64,000 nucleotides of DNA from Spodoptera frugiperda (taxonomy: Eukaryota; Arthropoda; Insecta; Lepidoptera; Noctuidae): assembly GCF_023101765.2 (NCBI RefSeq), contig NC_064234.1, positions 7,254,001 through 7,318,000 of the forward strand. Direction: 5' to 3'. Every line of letters begins with the position of its first letter. Positions within the stretch are counted from its first letter, which is position 1. The translations under genes were made by a program, and so were the position numbers. Positions 27,756 through 39,700 of this stretch are shown here, one piece after another. The notes beneath the pieces are model-generated. The model saw only the letters and a list, made by a program, of their open reading frames with translations, was not told the DNA's origin and did not search any database.

Positions 27756-30666
27756 TTTAGAAGTAAACTCTATAGACCATTGGAGCTATTTCTTTTTATA
27801 AGTGGGTGTACAATAGGCATACACCTCTAAGTGCCTTTACTATTAGCGAATAATGGACTTAATATTCACATAGTTTTGTTTTTTATTAGATTCTTACGTA
27901 TACATGCAAACATCTGTTCAAGTTCTATTCAGATTTAGATATGGAGGTCTATATTTTATAGCTAATTTATGTCAATGATAATAAAATACTCGAAGACGTG
28001 GTTAAGAGTACTATATGGTGTCAAGGGTAGTGGTTATTGAAAACAATAATAGGTGTTTTGCCTTAATGTTGCGTTTAACCTGTGTGTACTGTGTACAGGT
28101 ATTATAATTTATGACACCATCTAAAAGACCTTGTCTCTTGCCCATCCTTGTATAAATAAACATTACCCAATATAATGCACCTTTAAAGCCATTTTATGGT
28201 AGAGTAAGCTGCCAAAGCAATATTCAGAACAAAATATATTTTTATTTTGGTTAAATTAAATTTAAAATATTTTATATTAAGTATTCTCTTAATTAATTCT
28301 ATTAAGAAATCATAGAATACGACGCTACTTCTAAAACAAAATGTGAATGCTATTCAACCTTTTTCGAGAATAACCTTATTTATACAACACGATACGAATT
28401 ATGGCTGGATGCATTTAATGATTAAAAAAGTAGCGCGAAAATTTGACATTTTTCTTTTATAATATTAACTTTTTCTCCATATTTTAGTTATTTTTTTAAG
28501 TAAGAAAAAGCTAGTTAATCAATTTCAAACTTGTATAAACATGGTCAGTATAATTGTTCAAAGCGTTCACTTTTAGAGTAGCAATTACTGTTTTTATCAG
28601 CAAGTGCAAATAATAGCGTAGTTACTTACAAATGACGAGTGCAGCGGCTGTGACAACTGGCACAACGACATTTGCGGTGAGACTCACGCTTAGCTGAAGT
28701 GCAAACGCACTTGTAAATCGGCATGCAATCAGTAAAACACGCAACATCGTTAACACATGCGCCAAATTACTTGCATTTTGTGTTTACAATGTTTGGACTT
28801 ATGCTTGCCTATATTAAATTGGTCGGCACGATGCAGACAAGTAGGTAAACGACAATACCCCGCTCACACAGTTATATGACCTCGCGCTACAGCCTTCGCC
28901 TTTGTCGTTGTTGTAGGTAATTATCAACGAAAACTTACTCCTAATGGTATCTATAAATAACTATCAGTTCTTGAGTCGACTAAGTTAAGCAGTACCAGTA
29001 TTGCAATTAATAGAACTGAATATTTTGAACTTTATAACGAAGAATTAGGAATACAATTCGGTGCCAGTCAGTTTTATTTCTTGTAGTCTAACGGCCTAAG
29101 TTAGTAATCGATCGACGATCTCAATTCACATGTTCGCTTCGCCGTTCTGGCAGTAAGCGGGTTATTGGCCAAACACAGACTTATCAACGCTAAAAAAGAA
29201 ACTTAATTATGTTAAAATAAACAATTATCCCATCGAAATCATTGATTTGCTGATAATTTATGTTTAATTGTTTTCACAAAAATATCTCTCTTACAATAAA
29301 ATATCTTATTATTGTAAGAGAGATCAGAAATTAACATATTCTAGGCTCTACTTATCATTGCAAAACTAGTATAGGTTAAAGTGGAGTTTGTAAATACAGT
29401 GTTTACATCAGCATGAAATAAAATAGCACTTGAAAGGTTGTAATGTAAGATCGAGAGCGTTTTCTTTACAAACAGGTTTATTGACTTGTTGTGGCGAACA
29501 TTGGAACGACTGACAAGATCACTGCATGACTATTTCTTTAACTTTGGCCCTCAAACTTGTTTTTAATATTTAAGTTATTTTTTAATAACTGAGATTTTTT
29601 AAAGTATTCATTGAGTAGGTCTTTTATTTTATTAAAGTCTCGTAGAGAATAGTCCAAAATTAAATCGAAGGAGAATACATCGTATATTTTCCATTTTTGA
29701 TTTGAACACTTCTAACTTCTACGATTATCATACCACGTTGTGATTTTGTTCAAAAATTACCAATATAAACTGACTGTTAAATCTCAGGAAAGATTATACA
29801 AGGTGAGATCATGATAAACTGGATATTTTTATTACTTGATGATGTTTTAATCGAATACAATTATTGAATTTTTGGTATACTATGTATGTATACTCTACCG
29901 TCAAGGTAGACAACTCAATCAATTTATTTTATCAATTTAATAATTTCATCAATTATTTTAATCGGTTTTGGGTTTTTGCTTCATACATTTTGGCCACTGT
30001 TCTTTATTACTTTTAAAAGGCTAAAACACGCTTTCGGTCATATTCAAAGTATTCTAATTAAAACATTTTTTTTTCTAAATAGGTGCTTTTGAAACTTCAA
30101 TAAATTATAGTCTGTCAGTATGTCCGTCAGTGAAGCTCGTTCCAAAATCCTCGTCATTACAAGAAAAGATTGTAATGAGGATATTCTCGATATATTTACT
30201 AGTAATTAGCCCTAGCTTCCATCATTCACCTTTCAATTCCATCATTACTCCAGGTCGATTGCAAAATAATATTGTATGGTCCTCGAACCTACATATAATT
30301 GCTAAGTTTCATAATGATTCAACAATTACAAGTACATGTAATTTAGATTTTAGATTTTATACAAGTCGACACCGACAAAAATTGTGTTAAAAAGAACATA
30401 CTAAATGCAGTGCATTGAAACTCTTTCGAATAGTTACATATTATGGTCGCATATTTTCAAAGGGTTTGTAAATGGACAATGTAACATCCTTTATTGGAGT
30501 AACCAATGTAATCAGCTGATATTGATAACATTTCCTCATGACATGATACATAAGAAATAAGACACGTAACACACAGTGAGGTCAAAGCCTCACTATTCAT
30601 TACTTCACATTTTATTAAACCTAAAAGTATTGTGTTTTTAATCATGTATTATTTGTTTTGTTACAG
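27756..30666. other. Non-coding DNA directly upstream of the ATG exon
   Basis: AT-rich, with the hairpin at 29284-29324 and no other recognised feature. It ends in the pyrimidine-rich acceptor of exon 1, so at least its right end is probably intron. No TATA box at a sensible distance from the ATG was found. Confidence 0.55.
29284..29324. repeat. Perfect 16-bp hairpin, 9-nt loop
   Basis: Arms 29284-29299 and 29309-29324 are exact reverse complements (ATCTCTCTTACAATAA), separated by nine bases. It lies about 1.35 kb upstream of the dumpy ATG exon. Confidence 0.9.
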
Positions 30667-30728
30667 AGACAATGTATATAGACACCTTACCGCTCGTGGT
30701 TTGGACGCTCTTAGTCACAACGACAAAT
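30667..30728 (+). CDS. dp: dumpy exon 1: 5' UTR end, ATG and signal peptide
   Basis: Residues 1-19. A pyrimidine-rich tract and TTACAG end at 30666, five untranslated bases follow, then the ATG at 30672. The peptide starts MYIDTLP and continues with a hydrophobic core LVVWTLLV, fitting a signal peptide that is completed in exon 2. The donor is GTAAGT at 30729, phase 0. The acceptor ahead of the ATG implies at least one non-coding exon further upstream. Confidence 0.85.
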
Positions 30729-33700
30729 GTAAGTAATAGATTTAGTAAAAAACTATTGCCTTCTGTGTCTTGTAGACAATAAGTAGATGTGTGATATTAC
30801 AAAGATAATTCAAAGTCAAATTGTCGAAACATTGATTCTGTCTTTCACAGGTAGCGACACAAAGCCAATATGGAATAGGATTAGGAATAAAACGAGAAGT
30901 ATTTTTCTTAAATTTAGAAGACGGCTATTTTGGCTGTCAAGTAAACGAATCGACACAAATATTACAATTATATGAATTATCAAAGTTATGCGACGGTGTC
31001 AAGGATTGCTATAAGGGATCCGACGAACTCGCGAAAGAATTGAAATGTACAGGTGAGTTTATTAACACATACAATAATATTCGCATTTCATAAATTATTT
31101 CTTATTCTCTTTTCGTATGTGATTACATGTATTTATTTAATTTTGTAGATGATTGTACCAAAGAAGATGGCGCCCAATGTATAAACGGTCGTTGTCTAAA
31201 CGGGGTGTGCCATTGTAATGATGGTTTCGGCGGCTGCAACTGCCAGGAACCAGGTACATTGTTGTTATTATGTGTTATTATTATGTATTATTGCGGCGAA
31301 TGTACACATTACTTTACTTTCTTGTCTGTTTTAGATGTTAATGAATGCAAAGAAAGACCATGCGATGTTTTTGCTCACTGTACGAACACGGTCGGTAGTT
31401 TCCAATGTTCGTGTTTCCCAGGCTACGAAGGCGACGGTTTCACTTGTAGAGGTAATTAATTTATCGATATATTCAATTGATAACTCGTCATGTTATAAAC
31501 ACGTATTATTTAAAATTATGTAGAGTTATTAAATAACTAATTTCTTTTTAGTACCGTACTATCCTTTTGAGAAAATAAAATATAGGTACAATTTAATTAT
31601 TTCGTTACAGATATAAATGAGTGCGAAGACCCAGCAGTTGCATCGCGTTGTGTAGCGAACGCAGAATGCTGTAACTTGCCAGCTCATTTTATTTGCAAAT
31701 GTAACCGAGGCTTCGAAGGTGATGGGGAAGAGGAGTGCAGAGGTAGTTAAAGTTCTTTTAATTTAAATACCAATAGTACACTTATCGCCTTTCGCAAATA
31801 CGAATTGAGGTATTCAAATGATTAGTAACACATGTAGTAAGATAGTAAACGTTACAAACAATCCACAGATATTGACGAATGTCGACGTCCTGGTGCTTGT
31901 GGTGTCAACGCTGTGTGCCAAAACTATCCAGGAAACTACACGTGTTCATGTCAGGATGGTTATACCGGAAATGCTTTCGATGGTGTAAGTGAATTTTTCG
32001 GTATTATTGCAAAAGCAGTATAAAAATAGTAGTAGAATGTGGATAATGTACACATATTTTTGATAACAATATAAATGTGGAAGGTTCACAACTGTTTAAA
32101 AATACTGTAACGTATTTTCGAACATAATTTCTGATGAACACAAGTCATGCTGAGTGAGACTACAGGACTGGCGTAGTGGCTAGGTAACTAGCTTCTGCGC
32201 AACGCAATGCGGGTTCGATTCCTGATTTGCACACTACTTTATGCGTGATGCACAAATTGTTGCTTCGGGTCTTGGTGTAAGTGTACTTGTGTATTTGTAT
32301 ACGTGAAAATCCTAGTGTAGTTTGTGCCCATGAGCAATAAATACAAATAATTCGTTTGATATAGTGCGTTGATATCGATGAGTGCGCGGTTGAGGGAAGT
32401 TGCGGGCCGGGCGCAGTTTGTCGCAACGTGGAGGGCGGCTACGAGTGCAGCTGTCCACCGGGCTACGAGGGCGACCCCCGCGTCGGCTGTCGCGATCAGG
32501 ATGAATGTGCACACGCTACTTGTGGAATTTCCGCAGTTTGCGAGAATCTTCCAGGCGCTTATCGCTGTCTGTGCCCACCAGGTTTCGAAGGCAATCCAGA
32601 CGTATTGTGCACTGGTGAGTCTTTATCTGAAACGCCAGTAGGTGTGACGTAATTCTAACCAACCTTTTTTTCTGTGGTCTAACGCTTTGTGACAATTTAA
32701 CCTAATCGCGTTTAACGAATCGAGCTGAAAACTACCGAACTTTGTCGCTCGATAGCTTCACGCTTTTACTAATTCGACGGTTATAACATTTGATACATTT
32801 TATAGACCAATAAGTCGAATTTTCAGCCATTCATCGTATCCGTCGTCGACAACATATACTTTACGACGACTGGGTGCATTCTTGTGTTCCAGTGCCTCGA
32901 AGGACGTGTAATGTTCTTTCATTACCATCTTCTTCTCTTGTCTTTTTCGTCGTTTTCTCTGTCGCCTTCTGAGTCGTCTATGTGTCTATCTCTTCCTCTT
33001 CGTAGTGGCTGTCGGTGTACCTACTGCGTGCGTATATTTACAAACGGGTAATGGCACGTGTCTGATGTAATTAGTGGTTGCGTTGTTTGTTACACCAGAC
33101 GTGGATGAATGTAAGGCTAGTCAAGCAGTGTGCAGTGAACACGCTGTATGTACCAACACCCTCGGCAGCTTCGTGTGCACCTGCAAGCCAGAGTATACAG
33201 GAGACGCGCGTGTAGCCGGGGGGTGCCGTGATATCAACGAATGTGAGACGATTGAACATCCCTGTGGAACTCACGCTATCTGCGAGAATACGGCGCCAGG
33301 ATACAATTGTATCTGTCCACAAGGTTACCGAGCTCAACCAGATCCACAAGTTGCTTGCGAGCAGGTAATATTGGTTTACATTTTTAGAGTTCACAGGTAT
33401 AATTTTGTTATTATTAATACGAGTTTTGATTTTTCAGGTCGACGTTAATACTTTGTGTAAATCTAATTTCGACTGTACCAACAATGCGGAGTGCATAGAT
33501 AACCAATGCTTTTGCAAAGAAGGATTCGACGCCCGAGGATCAATTTGTATTGATGTTGACGAATGTGCTAAAAATTCTTCTTTATGTGGAGAAAATTCAA
33601 TATGTATAAATAAACTTGGTGGATTTAATTGCCAATGTGCTAATGGATTCGTTGGTGCTCCTCCACGAGTATCTTGCCGAGCTCCATGTGAGGATGTGAA

Positions 33701-36700
33701 ATGTGGCGAGCATTCGTATTGTAAACCAGACGGAATAGAAGCATATTGTGTTTGTGAAGCTGGCTGGACATTTGACCCCACAGATATTGCAGCAGGTTGT
33801 ATAGACATCAATGAGTGTGATACGTCAGTTGGGCCGGTGGGTCGCTGTGGTAATAATGCTCGCTGCAGTAACACACCGGGCAGTTTCAGTTGTCAATGTC
33901 CAGAAGGCTACACGGGTGATGCTTATAAACAGTGCACAGATATCGACGAATGCCTTTTAGAGAATGCTTGTGGCACTGGAGCTGATTGTATAAATCGTGA
34001 TGGATCGTATTCTTGTGAATGCCCTGAAGGTAGTATACCAGATCCAGACCCTAGAGTACGATGTGTCGAAATACTTACTTGTAAATCTGACAACGAATGC
34101 CCCGGAAATGCAGTGTGCGACCCTAATTCGAGATGTTTATGTCCAGAGCCGAATGTTGGAAATGAATGCAGGCGTAAGTTATCATCGTCCAAATATATTC
34201 AATAACATATTTTTTTATCTATGTTATTTAAATATCATTTACAATCCGATACATTTTTTCTTTACAGATCCTTGTGAAGCTTTGCAATGTGGAAGTAATT
34301 CGGAATGTCTATTAAATGAACAGGTCGCTCAATGTACGTGTAAAAGTGGTTTTGCTGGCGACCCATTATCACCAACTGGTTGTCAAGATATTAATGAATG
34401 TAATGAAAATCCGTGTGGTGTTGGAGCAGTTTGTAAAAATCTCCCCGGACGTTTCTTATGTGAGTGTCCGAGTACTTTTAATGGGGACCCATATGTGGAT
34501 GGCTGCATACCTGGGACTAGTCCTATTGAATGCAGTAATACTAAACCGTGTCCTCAAGGTGAACAATGTATTTTACACGATGGGGAAAATGTATGTGTTT
34601 GTACACAAGGGTTTGCACGCAGCAAAGAAACTGGAATATGCGAAGATATTAATGAATGTACCCAACACGGTCGATCACCGTGTGGTCTTAATGCAATTTG
34701 TAAGAACTTACCTGGCAGCTATGAATGCAAATGTCCTGCAGAATATAGCGGAAACCCTTACAACATTTGTGAAGTATGCAGCGATATTACTTGTCAGTGC
34801 CAACCACCTTACAAAGTAATCGATGGTAGCTGTGTACTTTCCGGCTGCTCAAAAGATAATAAATGTGGAAAAGGTGCCGAATGTATTGTAATTTCCGATG
34901 GAGTAAGTTATTGCGCTTGCCCGATCGGTTTCACACAAACAGCTGAAGGGTCATGTGACGATATTGATGAGTGTACATCTGGACAACCAGTTTGTGGATT
35001 TGGCGCAGAATGTGTAAACACGATTGGATCTTTTACATGTAAATGTCCAAGTGGTTATAGTCAAGATTCAATAACTGGGCATTGTACGTTGAATCAAAAG
35101 AGATGTATCAGTGATTCAGATTGCTTCCCGAATGAAAAATGTATTCAACCTGGTAAATGTGTTTGCCCGCCACCATTTTATTTAGATGTGTCAGATGGAC
35201 AAAAATGTAAAAATCCTTGTGAAAGATTTACTTGCGGAATTAACTCTAAATGTACCCCAAGTGACCCACCTCGATGCATGTGTATGACCGGCTTCGAAGG
35301 AGATCCCTACACGGGATGTACAAATATTAATGAGTGCCACAGTGCACCGTGTGCTTTTGGTGCCATTTGTCACGACCAGAAAGGTGGATATCGCTGTGAG
35401 TGTCCTGTTGATATGGTTGGTGATCCCTACAAATCAGGATGTAAGTACGATTACATGAAAGTAACTTTGACGTAATTTTTTTACGTAATATCGTGTTATT
35501 ATAAGTTTATTTACGATTTTAGGTACGCTCGAAGAAGTGTCAACAAAACTATATTCATGCACTTCAGACAAGGATTGTCCCAACACGCTCGCGTGTCTGA
35601 ATAGCACTTGCTTATCTCCTTGCACAACTGTTTTGTGTGGATCGAATGCTTTTTGTGAAGTGGACAATCATGCGGCGTGGTGTCGTTGTAGTCCTGGTTA
35701 CACCAAACCTGAAGGTGGCAAATGTATTTCTGGTAAGCTCCTTTTAATACTTTTTTTATTTTCTTTATCACCTGTAATTTCCCCCCCTTTTATAAAAAGG
35801 CGTTATCTATATTTTATTGAATAAATAATTTAATACTTTTTTAGGATGCGATACATATTCATGCGCTTCTGGTGCTCAGTGCATAATATCGAAGACTGGG
35901 CCAACATGCGTTTGTCCCGAAGGTATGGTAGGAAATCCGTTCCCAGGAGGAGCATGCAGAAGAGATACATGTGGACCTGGCGTACCTTGTGAACAGCCAT
36001 TGATGTGTGTTGCTGGCCGCTGCAGACAACGTTGTGATGGCGTTGTCTGTGGAGTTGGCGCCTCATGTGACCAACAGAGCGGCAAATGCGTTTGTAATGC
36101 GTTTTTCGTTGGTAATCCAGACTTACTCTGCATGCCTCGTGAGTATAACAGTTATTTTCCTTATTTTTTTTTATGTTTAACAGCTTAGCGATTTACAAAT
36201 AACTTCATTATTGTTTTTCAGCTATTTCACCTCCATCTTGTGAACCTGGATGTGGCCAAAATGCTCATTGTGTTTATGGACAAAACAATGCTTGTAAATG
36301 TAACAAAGGATTTACAGGCAACCCATACAAAACATGTTTACCTCGCAGACAAATAACATGTGCTAAAGCCTCCTGTGGTATCAATGCAGTTTGCCAACAA
36401 ACGAGATCTCATGTTGAGTGTCTGTGTCCTCCAGGCTACATAGGAAATCCTAATATACAATGCACGGATATAGATGAATGCAGTAGTAAACCATGTGGGG
36501 AAAATGCCATTTGTATAAACACACCCGGAAGTTTCAGTTGTATATGCAAAAGCCGATATGTTGGAAATCCTTACGAATTATGCTCACAAGTATCTATTCC
36601 CAAATGTGTTGATGGCGCCATTTGTACTTGTTCTCATAATGCTACCTGTCCTGAAGGTTACATTTGTGAAAAATCTAAATGTGTCGATGTTTGTCGTACG

Positions 36701-39700
36701 ATGATGTGTGGTCCTAAATCTATATGCACAGAAGGAAGTTGTCATTGTCTTCCAGGACATAGTGGCAATCCTAATGATCTACAAAGAGGCTGCGTGCCGG
36801 AAAATAAATGCATGGTAGATGGGGACTGTAAAGATTCTGAGATATGTTTCCAAGTTGCTAAAAACGTTCGTAAGTGTGTGGACTCGTGCAGTAAGTTGCA
36901 ATGTGGTCCAAACTCTCTATGTATAGGAGCTAACCACCAAGCTCATTGTGTTTGTGCAGAAGGATATGTTGGCAAGCCTACTGATGTGAAAACGGGTTGC
37001 CATTTACTTGTCCAAGAACCTCACGAAATGGAATGTAACGAAAACAGCGATTGTAACGAACCTCAAGTTTGCATTTCAGTTGACGGCACTGCAAAGCAAT
37101 GTTTCGATCTTTGCTCAACAATAGCCTGTAGTGCTAACGAAATTTGTCGAGTTATAGACAACAACCCCGGCTGTGAATGTAAAGATGGTTTTCTTTGGAA
37201 TCCCGTCAATTCTATTTGTGAACAACCCTCAACTCCAAATTGTGTTTCTGACGATGACTGCGATGATAATAAGTCTTGTCAAAAAGATGTGCTTGGAGTT
37301 AACAAATGTGAAGACAGCTGTCTGCTATTTACTTGTCCACAAAATTCAAAGTGTGTGACGAGAAATCACAAAAGTAAATGTGAATGTTTGGGTGGATTTG
37401 TCGGTAATCCAAATGATCGTGATGGATGTATAGCTATCGACAAAAATCAATGCTCAGATGATGTACAGTGCAGAGAAAATGAAGTATGCAAACATGTTGG
37501 TGATGTTAAAAAATGTATATCTGCATGTCAACAAGTAATATGCGGCCCCAATGCCATTTGTGTTACCAACAATCACATTGCAAAATGTCAGTGTCCATCG
37601 GGTCCATTTACCGGAAACCCAAATGATTTAGAAAAGGGATGTCAGTCTGTACCTTGCATTTATAATGCAGATTGTTTGTCTCATGAATTATGCAACCGTC
37701 TGACACATACATGCATAAATGCTTGTGGAGAGGATTCATGCGGTGATAATGCTGTTTGTATTGCTGAAAACCATAAAGAAACTTGTCAATGTCCTAATGG
37801 CTATAAACCAGATCCTATACCAGAAGTTAACTGCCGAAAAATTGAAGTTTGCAATCCCAATCCCTGCCATTCTACTGCTATATGTGAGCCAAGACATTCA
37901 TCATACGTATGTAGGTGCCCAACAGGTTTTGTCGAAGATGGTCAAACTGGAGGTTGTAGAAAGCAAGATGAATGTACTAAGGGTGATGATGACTGTCCGC
38001 CGGCAACCGTATGCAATAACAAACGATGTGTCAATCCTTGCGATGGTGCTTGTGGAATTAACTCTTTATGCAAAGTTGTCGACAGAAAAGCAATTTGTGT
38101 TTGTCCTGATGGCTATGAAATGATTAAAGGCAATGCCTGTAAGAAAAAGCTTTTGGTCTGCTCAAATGAACAGGACTGCAATGGTGATGTTTGTTCCAGT
38201 GGCCAATGTTTCACAGCTTGTAAAAATTCCAGCCAATGCGATCCGGGAGAAACTTGTGCTAAACAATTATGTGTAACACAATGCTCTAAACATACCCAAT
38301 GTGGCATAGGACAAGCCTGTGTAAGCGGACAATGTCTTATTGGCTGTAGAAGTCATGAAGGCTGTCCTAGCGAAGAAGCTTGTGTTAACAACAAATGTGT
38401 AAATCCATGCTCGTCCAGACCATGTGGTCCAAATGCAATTTGTACCAAAATAAATCACAGTATCAAATGCGAATGCCCTCTAGGATTTCAAGGTACACCT
38501 AATCCTCAACAGGGCTGTGTGAGAAAATCAAGTTCGTGCTTGAGGACATCAGAGTGTCCTCCAGATCATATGTGCATTGGACGCCTTTGTCAAGTTCCGT
38601 GCCAAGATAATTCTGGTTGTGCTATTGGAGAAAAATGCAGTGATAGTAGATGCCACAAAATCTGTCATTCAAGTAGCAACTGTTTACATGGTGAACACTG
38701 CAGCGCTGGCATATGTATTCCTGGGTGTAAAACCAATTCTGACTGCTTGAATAATCAGTTGTGTGAGTCAGCTAAGTGTCAGTGCCTTCCTGGATTTGAA
38801 CTAACAGGCGACGAATGTACAAATGTAAATGAATGTGTTAATAATCCCTGTCATCCATCAGCACAGTGTGTCGATACACCAGGTTCTTACAAATGTGTTT
38901 GCTCAGTTGGTGCCATCGGTGATCCCTATACAAGTGGTTGTTTATTACCAAATCAATGCAGAAGTGATAATCAATGCGAAGATTCATTGGCTTGCATAAG
39001 AGGAAAATGTTCTAATCCTTGTCAAATTAAGACTTGTGGCTTAAACGCATTGTGTACTGTTGTAAAACATAGAGTAGCTTGCACTTGTGAAAAAGGCTTT
39101 CTTGGGAATCCAATTGACAAAAAAATCGGATGTTTCAAGGTGGAATGTATAGATGACTCTGGTTGTTCAAGCGATAAATTCTGCAATACAAGAAATAATA
39201 AGTGTTCTGGTATGTACAATGTTTTAAATTCATACATAATTTATTTTCTCTATATTTTTTATAAATATACAACCTAACTTTTTTAATTTGTTTACAGACA
39301 AATGTGAAGAAACCTATTGCCAAGGCGGAACATGTACAATAGAAGACCACAAAGCTTTATGTACCTGTGAGACCGGGTTCGATTTAGTAAACAATGTTTG
39401 TCAAGATATAAATGAATGCTTGAGTAACCCATGTCCTTTGAACGCGCACTGTGTGAACAATCGTGGTTCCTATAGTTGTACTTGTATTAATGGAACTGTA
39501 TTAGATGCAAGCACCGGAAACTGTAGATCTCCTGGTGAATGTTTCTCTGATGGAGACTGTTCAGACAAAACTAAATGCTATAATAATTACTGCATCGATC
39601 CTTGTGAAAAATCTTCGCCATGTGGTGAAAATGCTGAGTGCATAGTGTCCAAACATGAACCTATATGTGAATGTCCACCAGACAGTCAAGGTGATCCTTA

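Noticed and set aside
32165..32240. tRNA gene
   Set aside because: A and B boxes are present but the clover-leaf is degenerate and a SINE body follows, so it is a tRNA-derived SINE.
33434..33874. 146-codon minus-strand frame inside exon 9
   Set aside because: Antisense of EGF coding sequence. The + strand is clearly coding and continuous with neighbours.
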